Shown here piece by piece: positions 47,293 through 58,763 of a stretch of 64,000 bases of DNA; position 1 is the first letter of the stretch; each line of letters begins with the position of its first letter. Origin of the DNA: Elysia chlorotica (lineage: Eukaryota; Mollusca; Gastropoda; Plakobranchidae); NCBI GenBank assembly GCA_003991915.1, contig RQTK01000179.1, positions 482,957 through 546,956 on the forward strand, written 5' to 3'. The notes beneath the pieces are model-generated. The model saw only the letters and a program-made list of their open reading frames with translations. It did no database searches and was not told the DNA's origin. A program made the translations under genes and the position numbers.

Positions 47293-49092
47293 TCAAGATC
47301 CAGGTGTTTTTCTGTCTGTATCTCCATGTGAAACGCTTTGCGTGTCTGTGCTCTGTGTCTGAGACATGAAAGCGATGATGGGTATGTGGGATTCTTGGTC
47401 ACCAGGGGATGATCCTGAGGGGCTGAATCCTTTCTCCACCCGAAATGATGGAGAGTGGAAAGAATGTGATGGTATTGCTGAGCTTTCTCCGCCCCCTTCG
47501 TTTTGTACAGCAAAGAAACGTTTGAAGAACTCGTAAGAGCTGATCATGATGGCACACGAGGGAGCCACCTTCACCAGCCTTGGAAACAGACCTGTGAAAA
47601 TTACATTTTCAAAATTTTAAATCAATCACCAAGGATGGAAGTTAGCTTGTTTGTTGCCTAGCGTCAAATGTCAACACTATACAGGCAATATTGTGGACAG
47701 GCCCCAAGTCTAACATCTGGCAGTTTTACATGCAGCTGCACTGAGGCAAAGCCGCGAGACCTGGACTCCTGTCTTTGCTGGCCACATTATACTGACACTA
47801 AAACCCAGTCACTGTAGGATGAAAGATTCAAATGTAACAGGGTAGCTAAAAATGACAGCTACGACTAGTATTAGTGCTTTGGTGAATGATAAGGTCATCA
47901 TAGCATCGGAGGATAAAAGTTTAACAGGCTTAAGTAAAGTTTTAAACTTTGACCGAAAAAAGGCCCCAGCTCATGCCTGGTTTAATTTTAAACTGATTTG
48001 CAGAAGAAAACTTGGAATGCTTATTTCCTAAAGAAACAAGATCTTTAATTTAAAGTTCACAAAATATCTTGGAATAAGAAATTTCACCCTCCTGAAGTTG
48101 CTTCAAAACAAATGATACTTGCACTGAGGCAAGAACTCATAAAGAGAGTAAAACTGTTAAATGGTTACCTGTAAACAGTGCATTCAAACCCTCAGTCTTG
48201 TAGATCTTGTGTATCAATTTCCATGTGGCTGTCGTTTCTTTTCTATTACCTGTAAATTAAATATATATATTATAGTAGATCCCTAACAAAACCATTGGGG
48301 GGAAGGGGGAATGACTCAGATTTGCACACAAGAAGAACACACCCATAGTTCGTATGGTAATCGGGGTATTATCCCAAACTTGAATATACATTGCATACCT
48401 GATAAATTGACATTACAGGGACCAGAATTTTTATGTCGAATTAGAAGATATATAGTACTTTGAGAGAGTGCCAAAGCCATAGTGGCTTGGCTGTGGATCT
48501 AGATAGGAATCTACACAGTGGTGTTCTTTTGACACCATTGAATGGCTAGTCTAGCTTGTACAAAGTTTATTACTTTTTGCAAGGTTATCTATCAGTTTAA
48601 TACAGACATAACCACATATCTTTTTGTTTAAAAAAAATTAGTATTAATGTCATATTGGGTTGGAAACATGTCGAATTAAAAGAAATGAAGCCCTAAATGG
48701 TCGAATTAGGCAGATATACATGAAACAATGTAAATAGATTTATCCCAGACTTTTTAAGTATATCCTGTTAAGGAAAATTTTGAATTATCAGATGTTGAAT
48801 TAAGTGGAGTGCTCTGAAGTCTCTGTCCATTAAAATTGTTGTAGGGTGCAGTAAACTAGCTTTTCACTTCTTCACTCAGGTCATCTCAATCTTCGAACTT
48901 CATGCCTTCAGGCGGCACTTAAGAGGCTCAAGGATCCAGCAAAACTTTCAAAATTGCTATTCATATACAGTCAAACCTGTCTAAGACGACCACTGAAGAT
49001 CCTGGGTCAAAGTGGTCATCTTGGACAGGTGGTCGTCTTGGACAGGTGGTCGTCTTGGACAGGTCAAAACTGTACTACATGTACTACTACTA

Positions 49093-49166
<74 letters not shown>

Positions 49167-49170
49167 ACTG

Positions 49171-49244
<74 letters not shown>

Positions 49245-52200
49245 GCTACTACTACTACAACTATTATTACTACTCTTCTTCTTCTTCTTCTGGTCTTTTG
49301 AAGTTACAATCTGCCGTTCACCGAGGCCTTCTTGTCTGACACCTGTCTAGACACGCAATCTTCCCAACATCGACGCACTGGCTCAGTGAAGCATGTCAAA
49401 CAAACATATACCAAATGTTAAGTCATCTTTTGTTTGCCGCACCTTTCATGGTCAAAACTGGTCAATGATGTTATGGGGTGGTCGCTTTAACAGGTTAAAC
49501 TTTAAAGACCATTTTGGTAGAGAAAATAGGTGGTCGCGGTCGCGTTGGAGAGGTGATCGTTTTATGGGGTGTATTTATATAGTAAAAAATCAAGGGGGTG
49601 GTGGATAGCTGGTCGCTTGACCAGGTGGTCGTCTTAGACAGGTGGTCGCCTGAGCAGGTTTGACTGTAAATATAATATAACAATATTTTGCTTATCTGTA
49701 TAAAGACTGGTTTTACTTCTTTCATCACAAAGAATAATTGAAGCCTATTTTGAAAATTGGAAGACTTACCTATCAACTCAATCTCTCCTATGTCGATCTG
49801 TCTTCTCGTTTTGATCACATCAAACGGCAATGTGCAAAATGCTGCAAGCTGAGGATATTGGGAAAAATCCATCATAACACACATTTTAAAGTTTAAATAT
49901 TTTACAATCATTTCAGCATGAATTAAAATATAATAAATAATTGTTTTTTAAATTTTAATTGATTAGATATTACACATACCATAATAATTTCTAAACATTT
50001 ACAAAGTTACATTTTTGTCTTAATACATACATATCATAAGAGTGATAGCTGTTGGGTTTTTTAATGAACAGGAAAAAAAAAGGATTTCAATACTATTGGG
50101 AGATATATCAATTGATCCTCTAAGGAGAGGTGGGTTCAACAAAAGTTGCTTTCCGGGCACCATCCATGTAAAAACATAACATAATAGCCCCCTATAACCC
50201 ATATAATGTGAAAAAAAAATAGTTGCCTTAAATGACTTGAACTGTGCTAAAAGAGGGCTAAAAAAGGTCTCTTGAATCTATTTCCCCAATTGTCTCAGGT
50301 GCAAATCAAATACCAATTGAAGGCTCACAAACTTCAAGATTTTCAAAATTGCTCCTGTGATAACCAATGTTTCTGACAGCAGCCCATTTTGAGCATCTTG
50401 AAAGGAATCTTGGTTGTTCATCAATATTCAAAATCTATCAGGAGAGGCATTGAACAGTCAAGCTCATTTATCTCCCTGTTTTAAACATTTTAGGATGCAC
50501 TACCAAATATACTTTTATTCTCTACGGGCGTACCATTGCAATATGAAACAGTGCAAAGTAGTGGTTTCCTCAGCGGATATCAACATTGCAAAAAGTTATA
50601 TAATGACGTAGCTGTACTTACCGTTCCACCAACTGCACCGGCTGTGAAGGCTTCATGGAAATGGAGGTTGGAGCGACCTGAAGTTCTCAGTACGTGACTT
50701 TTCATCGACTCGTAACTGCTCCAGTACACAGCTACAGGGTTGGATAGAAAAATGTGCTGTTAATATGTTTATTGCTTCTTGCGTTGAATCATCATGTCAT
50801 TCCCTCTAAAAAGAAAGAATTTTTTTGTCCATATTCGGGTTGTACCAAGGGTTCAGTTTCAAGACTTCTTAATTCTATCAAACAACATCTGGAAGTAAAA
50901 ATATGTTGTAGAAATCTTCAAAGAAAACCGTCACCTCTAAGCAACAGCAATAAATCTTAAACAGCAGCAGAAATGCAATATACAAAATACAAGTGATTAA
51001 AACATTGGAATGTGCTCTAACAATGTCTAAATTTTATTGCTGTTCACTATATGTGGAGCTGCGGGGAGATTGCACACAATTTTTGTTTATTTATTTCAAT
51101 TAATCTACTAAACTTATTTATAACATTCAAGAAGTCTACAATAAAGAGTAACATCTATGATTCAAGAATAAATTTACACAATGGTAAATAAAACTTTTGA
51201 CATATCTCAGCCTTAATTTTTATTTATTTTTTATTTTTTTATCATCACTTTCCATTTTCATGAAGATGTATAACAGAAAAAAAAAAAAAAAATGAACAGA
51301 AAAAGGTAAAAAAAAACGCACCAGAAAAAGGCACGTCTCTGAGCAGGGTGGGCCCCAGACCTCGCCACAGGCTGAGCACCCCGTTAGCCCTGACCATCCC
51401 CTGCACGGCTTGCAGCACCTGCGTGTAGGTCAACTGCTGCGACTGGACCTTCGTGCGGACCATCTCGATGGGGCTGATGCAGGTGGCCGCCCACACTGAG
51501 CAATAAAAAATAAACAAAAATATTCTGGAATTTAAAGATGGGTTGTGCTTAAGTAGACACACATGAGCAATAACGAATAAACAGAAATAGTCTGGAATTT
51601 AAAGGTGGGTTGGGCTAAAGTGGACACACATGTACTTACAGAGATCATGCCTTTACATGCAGAAATCTTTATTTTCAAGTACTGTAATAAATGTTATGAC
51701 AAGAACTAGGAAGAATAAGGGATGGATATACAGCTGAACTGCTCCAAATGGATCTGTGATGGATTATCTTATTAGGGCTGATGCAAGTGGCGGCTGCCAC
51801 TGAATCATAACAAATACAGGGAAATTTGCTTTAGATAATCATGATGGGGACAGCCTGAAAGTTTATCTTAACCCAAGTTTGCATTAACAGTGACTGTAAA
51901 GAGAAAAAAAAAGGCATTGGTGCCTAAAAGTTTATTTTAGCCATACTATATATGTCAAACAGGGTTGATCTTGAGCGAATTCTACTGTATACATAAATAG
52001 TCTAAAATTAAAAGGTGGATTGGAGTTAGATGGGCTTACTTATAGAGCTTGATTCCTTTACATTATAAAGAAATCTTTTGATCAATATCATACACATTGT
52101 TGACTAACCCAATCTTGATACCACAATGACAGTTACTAAAACACAGAGAAATATCGTATATCAATATAATCGTTAAATGATTCCTTCATTTTTTGCACAC

Positions 52201-52980
52201 ACAAAACTTTCTTTATTCTTCTCTAGTTTCGGTTGCGTGATTGACAGAAAAATCGTAGCACTAGATCAATTAAGTAGTGCGAACAACATTGGGGTTTTCT
52301 TGAAAGTTGTATTTTTCGGTGTAAAAACATATTTGCATATATGAGGACAAATAGTCTGCGAAAATATGTTAGGGTTGGCAGCTCTGCATTTTTTGCTTAA
52401 CTTCCAAACGGACTGCAGCATCGGCTGGCAGTATCCACCAGACACCTCTGATTGGCCGACAAGCACCCAAAGCTGGCAAACTTGAACGATGAATTGGTCA
52501 TTCCTCAAAAAGTCAACACCACAAAAATGGAATTGGGGTTTGGCGTCTACGGACACTTCAGAAACCCAAATCAGAGTGTTTTTTTGTTATCCAACCAAAA
52601 AAAAATGTTTGTTTGTTATCAAACAGATGCGTGAGTGGGATTTTACAGACATACAGGCAGTAAGATGAGTTTACAAACAAACACATAAAATGACTCCCCG
52701 TAATAAAAGTGTGACATAGACTATACAAAAAATTTTAAGCAAACCTCTAGCCAAAGAACCTGCAACCATAGGTTGTGCTGTTCTGCTGATGAGATCAATA
52801 TCACTGAAAAAAGCCTTCAGCTGCTCATAGGCTGTGAAGTAAATTACTGTGGCTGGAATCGCCATCACACTGAAAGATAAATATGAATCATGGAACATTG
52901 TTTAAGCACCATTTATGACTGCATTAAAATTGTTTTGTTTTGTTTATTTTGCTATCGAAATTATTTTATTATAATTATTA

Positions 52981-53030
<50 letters not shown>

Positions 53031-56000
53031 ATGGGATCTAACTATCTTTTCAAACAAAATATTTCACTATATTTAAATGAATGTCACATGTTTAGTCTTT
53101 TTTTCTATTACATTCTTACATAGTTTTGACTTTAAAAAAAATTAATATTATGCTTGCTATTTGCAAATTACCTACTGAATTTTTTAAGGCTTAAAACAAG
53201 CTGCTTTGAGTTATAAAAAAGTATGGGGTCCATAGATGCAATAGTAAGGAGAGTAGATCATCATTGAGAGGATGCTGGGATTGATGCCTGGCGTGGATTT
53301 ACATTTTTTATCAGCCCCCTGTGTCTACCCAGCATAGATTGTGTAGCTGAGGCTTTGAAGTTTCAGCGAAAGTAAAGTGCAGAATATAATAGCAACCTAC
53401 CTTACAAAATTCTGTTTGCCTAGTAGTGCAATCAAGAAACTACTTTTTTACTTTTGGGTTATGTATCCTTCTTCAACCTTCTTCTCTTCAGAAAAACTAA
53501 TGGTTAAGAAATGAACCATACAAAAAATTATTTTGTCAGAGACTTAAGAGCATTGAGCTTAATTCTTGGTCAATAAAGACAAAAATGGTCGACAATGAAA
53601 TTTTTTTCTCTTACATTAGCTTTAAAAAATCTGAGTAATAAGGGAATTTGTGTAATGCCTTTGCATTATAGTTTATCACTTTTCTATAGACTAATCTATT
53701 TTGCGGGGGAATTGATGTACTTAGACTCACAGAGTTGGGGGAAGCCCGCTCCAAAGGGAAGTAATGCCTTCATAGCGAGCAATTTTGAGCATAGCATCCT
53801 GAGAAAAAGAGAGTGAAAAGAAGACACATTGGTTAATTCACATAATCTGCTAGGGTTCCATAATAAATCAGTTCATACATCACGCCATTTTTCCTTTGCT
53901 CAATTTCTCTGATCTTAGTTGTTTTTTTATCCACCGTTGCATGCTCTCCCCAGTAAGTCTCAAACAATAGCGGGCATTCAAATCCACCAACATTATAAAC
54001 ATCCCATTGTCGTAGCTGTTGTTTCCTCGATTGCTGCAAGTAATCTGATACCTAATCATCTTAGCCGCAGCCTGTATCTTGACAGTGCCGTAACCTCACC
54101 TGTAGCCGGGTGAGTCATCATCTTGGGTGACACAAAGACAGCAAGGAATGTACTTTTCTGTGACTATATTTTATGCATTTTCATTATCATACACCTTCAC
54201 CACACCATGAATTTGATGGTTCCTTACATGCATTTGAAGGATTAACATTTTTGCTGGATTTTGTTAAAATCTTGGGTGCCTTTGGAAAACCGTTTTGTCC
54301 TTACATATCACTAAAAGAGAAGCACATGTACCACTTTCCAATTATCTAAAGAAAACATTCAGATTTTAGCCAATTTCCAAAATACTGTCATTTCGAGTAG
54401 CTTTATTTATTACTCAATATCTGAACTTTATTTGTCGTCAAACCCATAGTTCAGATAGGAGATCAAGAAAACCTACACTATAAATTCCCTTTTTTTTCTG
54501 TTCCATGTATAAACCATTCAAATAGCAGGCAGCTGGTTTGGTTCTGATTCCTTCTGAAAGGTAAAGATGTAGTTATATCATATTTCTAAAGGTTCAGACT
54601 ACTAACCCTTACAGATCTCTATAGAGGGAGGGAGAGAATTCTCTCCCTCTCTCCGGGTTTAACGTCTCCTAGGTTCCCCTGGGGGATCCTATACGGCTAA
54701 CCCTTACATAAGTTATACACTTTTTAAATACTGAATTGTACCCTTACCTCAACTCAGTGCATAGTAAAATTACACATACCAAGCTCATTCGCCAAGCTGA
54801 CATACCAGCAATTCATAGTCATATAAACATGTCATACCTGACTCTTTTCAGAGAAGAATATTGAATGAATAGTTAAGTTTATAATCAATAGTCAGCTCAT
54901 TCAAGCTAACCCAAGTTTGAAAACAACATAAACATTTAGTTTAAGTGCTGATTTTAAATCATTTTGTGTTGTTCTTTTACATTAAATAACCTTCTCTTGT
55001 ATATACAACTATAAATGAGAACATTTTCACCAAGCTTACAATGATTTCAACGTTTCTACAAGGCATCAAATTAATAAATAAAATGTCTTGCATTATTATG
55101 CCTACACAACTGTTAAGGCGATGTGTTTAAAGGTCTGTGGATCTGTCAGTATTTTGTTGCGTTCAATAAAACTAGGTGATTGATTTGTTTGTCTTACTCT
55201 TGTTCATACTGTTGAATTTATAGAAAATGTGAACATTGGTTTTAAAACAAATTGGTTGTAAAAAGAACATGTATTACACGTTTAAAAACACACGAATTGG
55301 ACATATTTTATCCTCTTACAATTTCACTTTTGTTATTTAAGCGAAAATATATGTTACATGTACACATGAATTAAGTATTGATTTTTCTGATTCGTTGCCT
55401 TTTTTACCCTAAACATTGGTAAATATTAAATTTTGGTTTTCAACTGTATAATCCGCCTCATCGGCAGCCAGGTGAGAGATGCTTAGGACTAAGCAAAAGA
55501 GGGTGTGCCGGGTGTGGACAGCTGCAGTGATTTATGACGTCACACTTGTCAGCGTTTGTCGCAATTAGAGAATTAAAAGCAGTCAAGGAAGACGTCGTGA
55601 CATAACCTCAATGAATTTTAACTTCAGTTGAAAAATAAACTTGAGTAATTTTCTGTTATTTCTCTTTTCTCAAATTTTTTTTTGGTCCTTTTTTTAAATT
55701 AAAAAATTTCCATCAGTTCACATTGGAGTTTTATGGTAAGCAATTCCATGATAGCTTTAAACAGAAAAAAAGGCTTAAATGCCCCTAAAAAAGCTATTAT
55801 TTAAAAAAAAAAAAATGTCACCAAAGCAAACTTACAAATGTGCCCTTGAATTGTGATGGTCTTTTGTACCACTGCGATGAAGGGGAAAGGCCATTCACAC
55901 AAGTACATAGATGGTCCATGAGACCATTGCAGTAGAGAAAACAGTGACCTTTGCTGAAAGCCGCCGGCTTGGCCTGAGCCTGGAGTCTGATCTTCACAAC

Positions 56001-58052
56001 ATCCATGGGAGTCACTGTGGAAGGGTGGTCTGCTTAATCAGTTTTGCCTTCGATGTTATGCATTAAGCATAGATCTTGTGAAAGGTACGCTTTAATGCTT
56101 TAAAAGACATTCTCTATTTCAACTTTGATACTATATAAGATACCATGTTATGGAAGTTTCAATAAAAGACAAAAAAAAATCGCAACAATTTTACTTCAAT
56201 CCTCTCTTTTTGATCAACATTGAAAATTTTTTTTAAAAAGACGTTTGTTTCAGGGAGAAAAAAAAGTTATTTTTGGAACAAAATTCAGATGTACAACAAG
56301 TCAAATGTCTACATTGATTATGTAGTTGCTGTTGGCATCAGAAAATATGGACACCTTTGAATCAGAATTTTTTTTTTTTAATTTTGGTGCACTCTTGAGT
56401 AGAAAATTAAAGAAAACGAAAATAAGAGCACAAAAAATACCTGCATTGAATATGTAGACCTAATTGCTGCTGGCAGCATAAGCTCTTAAAGTTTCTTGTT
56501 TGTCCCAGACGGCCACAATGACAATGAGTAACTTGGTACATTGAATATCTAGATGCCTCTGGCAGCAAGGGGGCAAACTGGCTCAAGTGGAAGAGCCTTT
56601 AAGTTTTAAGCTAAAGCCCTTTAAGCCCCTCAAACTACTCTATAATAACCTTTATAATTTCTTAATGTCAAAGGTTATATCTCTGGTTCTGTAAAGTATG
56701 GTTATAATTCTTTCAACCTCTACAAGTAAATTCAATGCTTTTTACATACACTATAAATTAAAGGTCGATTTAAATAATATCACGGGCAGCTTCATAGACA
56801 TTAAAATCGAGAGAGAAGAATATCACGGTGCACAAAATGAGTGCCTTTTCAGATGAAGATCAAAGCATTAGGATTTTTTAAATAAAAGGTTTATGGAATG
56901 CATCCCAATAACCAAGCAACACAGTGTTTCAATCACAATTCGGTTAAAACATCAAGAAAGGCTTATTTACCAGGAAAGCCTCTACACACGCTATATATAT
57001 TATACATATACACATAATACAGTGCTCATGCATCAACATACCCTTTTATATACAATTTTTGCTATACGGTAGATTGTTGTCCATATATATTGCTAAATGC
57101 GCTACATCTATCAATTTCTATGATCAGACTGTCAAATAAAGCAAAGCTCTCTCCTCATGTAACGTTTCTAAGGTCTAATGAAAGATCGTTTGCAGCGTGC
57201 AATAGAATTCTTGCAATGCATATTGTTCATGTCCATTCGGACAGAAAAACTAGGCTATAGATCTGGTCATAGTGTCTACATTCAGTAAAACTTTGTAAAA
57301 ATGAGATTTATTTTTCTTAATATCTCACGTTATAGAAAGACTTCTCGTTAATCCCAAAAAAGACTAAAAGAAGAATTTATTAAAAGGGGAAAATTGAGCC
57401 CTCATCATTTTACCCCTTTTTCAACAAGCCCCACCCCCTTTTTTTTCTTAAAACAAAGGCGATGCAACAGACTCTACCTGGATCTATCTTTTACACATTC
57501 ACTGTACCATGTGTCGTTTGTTCCTTTTTGTAGTAATCTTCACCAGAATAGCGAGTTACATTGTGAGAGGGAGAAAACAAACTTCGGATCTTTTCTCAAA
57601 CTTCTCGTTATTAGCAAAACTGATTTGGGTTCTCCTTATTTCCAAGATAAATGATAGGGTGCGAATATAGAGAAAAACAGGTATCTCCAAAGCTTTCATT
57701 ATTTCAAGATGTCGTTAAAATAGGGACCACTGTACATCTAGCTAAATTTGGATAGATCTAGATATATACGAGAGTGTGTACACTCAGCCAAAGTACCAAA
57801 CATGCACAACCAAGCTGACATTTTGTACTTTGGAATCAAGAGACAATTCAGGTGTGATATATCTAGATCTAGATTTAATATATATTAGAGATCTAGATCT
57901 AGAATCTAGGTCTGTACTTTTTACTTACTAAGAAAAGAAGTCATCAGAGCACCGGTGCCTGATGAAATCATCTGTTGGGTGGGTGATATTGTCACACCCT
58001 GTGCCTTATTCCGATGTGACGAGTCCGATTTTTCTTCCACTATTTCTGACAT
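47293..58052 (-). CDS. SLC25A39/40: SLC25A39/40 homologue, mitochondrial glutathione carrier family, complete
   Basis: Nine exons in transcript order: 57929-58052, 55836-56014, 53731-53798, 52745-52869, 51322-51495, 50622-50731, 49770-49848, 48169-48249, 47293-47591. They join in frame to 412 residues. Three mitochondrial-carrier signatures are present: [12 protein letters not shown] (42-53), SPIEMVRTK (173-181) and [10 protein letters not shown] (268-277), with [50 protein letters not shown] and [22 protein letters not shown] between them. SLC25A39 imports glutathione across the inner mitochondrial membrane (established for mammals). The matrix loop after repeat 1 has C66, C70, C78 and C80; in mammals four cysteines there are implicated in iron-sulphur sensing. 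About 70 residues after FFKRFF (Ser/His-rich, ending KTPGS) extend beyond the roughly 359-residue human protein. Exon 5 is much more GC-rich than its surroundings. It is head-to-head with the tetraspanin gene. Confidence 0.94.
47655..47830 (-). mobile_element. Old, diverged SINE copy
   Basis: Minus-strand blocks of the main SINE family are recognisable (TTAGTGTCAGTATAATGTGG, GGGGCCTGTCCACAATATTG) but with many changes. It lies in an intron of the SLC25A39/40 gene. Confidence 0.65.
48493..48825 (+). repeat. Dispersed repeat copy 2, with MITE-like right end
   Basis: Matches 40378-40705 over its length (GTGGATCTAGATAGGAATCT, CAGTGGTGTTCTTT, TGTACAAAGTTTATTACTTT) and ends TTAAGTGGAGTGCTCTG. It lies in the intron between SLC25A39/40 exons 7 and 8, in the same orientation along the window as copy 1. 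Confidence 0.8.
48966..49668. mobile_element. MITE with CAGTCAAACCTG termini, TA flanks and internal microsatellite
   Basis: The left end is CAGTCAAACCTGTCTAAGAC; the right end, inverted, is CAGTCAAACCTGCTCAGGCG. TA flanks both ends (48966-48967, 49667-49668). Near each end lie repeated GGTGGTCGTCTTGGACAGGT-type units, and the middle has a TAC/TGC trinucleotide tract of about 200 bp. No transposase is present. The layout fits a Tc1/mariner-type non-autonomous element. It lies in the intron between SLC25A39/40 exons 7 and 8. Confidence 0.8.
49070..49290. repeat. Compound TAC/TGC/TTC trinucleotide microsatellite
   Basis: Long runs of TAC alternate with TGC runs and end in TTC. All frames are open, giving poly-Thr, poly-Leu and poly-Tyr artefact frames. 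Confidence 0.97.
51898..51992. mobile_element. Diverged MITE remnant
   Basis: AGTGACTGTAAAGAGAAAAA, GGCATTGGTGCCTAAAAGTT and the right end CTTGAGCGAATTCTACTGTA parallel the last two thirds of the MITE at 43152-43340. The left end is not clear. Confidence 0.55.
52964..53030. repeat. (ATT)n microsatellite
   Basis: About 66 bp of ATT/TTA repeat in the intron between SLC25A39/40 exons 3 and 4. Confidence 0.97.
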
Positions 58053-58763
58053 CGTGAAAAGAAGTCTCAGCCCACAATTTAGGAATTAAATCTCATACAA
58101 CCTGACATAGTTTTGACATGCAATATCTTAGCAGAGACACCAAGAAGATAAAGTTCCTAATCTAGTACATTCATTGTTTACACTTCGGTAACATCATGTT
58201 ATCCAACTTTCACTCTTGTGCACGGTGTGCCTCTGTTGGGGTCATGAACCAAATCCTGACCATGACCTTTACTAAGTGCGAAACTAATAAAATTAAATCT
58301 GTACATTTTGCATAAAAAAATCTTTAAAGTTTCAACAAATAGATTATTTGAATTGCATTTTACTTACTTAAAGACATTTCATTTCGTCTTTCCTTAATTA
58401 ATATTTCGTATGTGGCTTTTATAAGAAAAGTAGCTTTACATGGCGACATGGATGTTGACGTCTCCGAAGTGACAAAGCTGCGGTGCCTATCATTATTAGC
58501 CTGTGATAACTAGTTACTCACGAGTCAGACGTGATACTGGAAGTGGAATAAAACCTACACATTGATAAGCCGAGAGTGTTAATGTTGATGACCTTAAAAT
58601 AGACCTTGATCTAGTGGTTCCCCGTCTATATCTATCTAAGTCTAGATTCAATCTGCAATTGACGCACTTTGTCTCAAGTTTCTTTTTTATCTTTTGATCC
58701 AGAGAAGGAGATTCAGACCTCCATAATAAATAAATCGAAAGCAGACTCCAAACCACAAAAATA
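58053..58763. promoter_or_regulatory. Shared 5' region of divergent SLC25A39/40 and tetraspanin genes
   Basis: Only 711 bp separate the SLC25A39/40 start codon (minus) from the tetraspanin start codon (plus), so both 5' UTRs and promoters must lie here unless a gene has a distant non-coding exon. This is a candidate bidirectional promoter. I see no TATA box that clearly belongs to either gene. The minus-strand open frame 58514-58756 has no recognisable domain. Confidence 0.55.

Noticed and set aside
47075-47362. 95-residue plus-strand frame near 47.1-47.4 kb
   Set aside because: It is antisense to the last exon and 3' UTR of the SLC25A39/40 gene.
48954-49350. Poly-Thr, poly-Leu and poly-Tyr frames
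   Set aside because: They follow the TAC/TGC microsatellite inside a MITE in an intron.
52452-52634. 60-residue plus-strand frame (and its antisense at 52266-52556)
   Set aside because: It lies in an SLC25A39/40 intron, has no recognisable family, and no exon connects to it.
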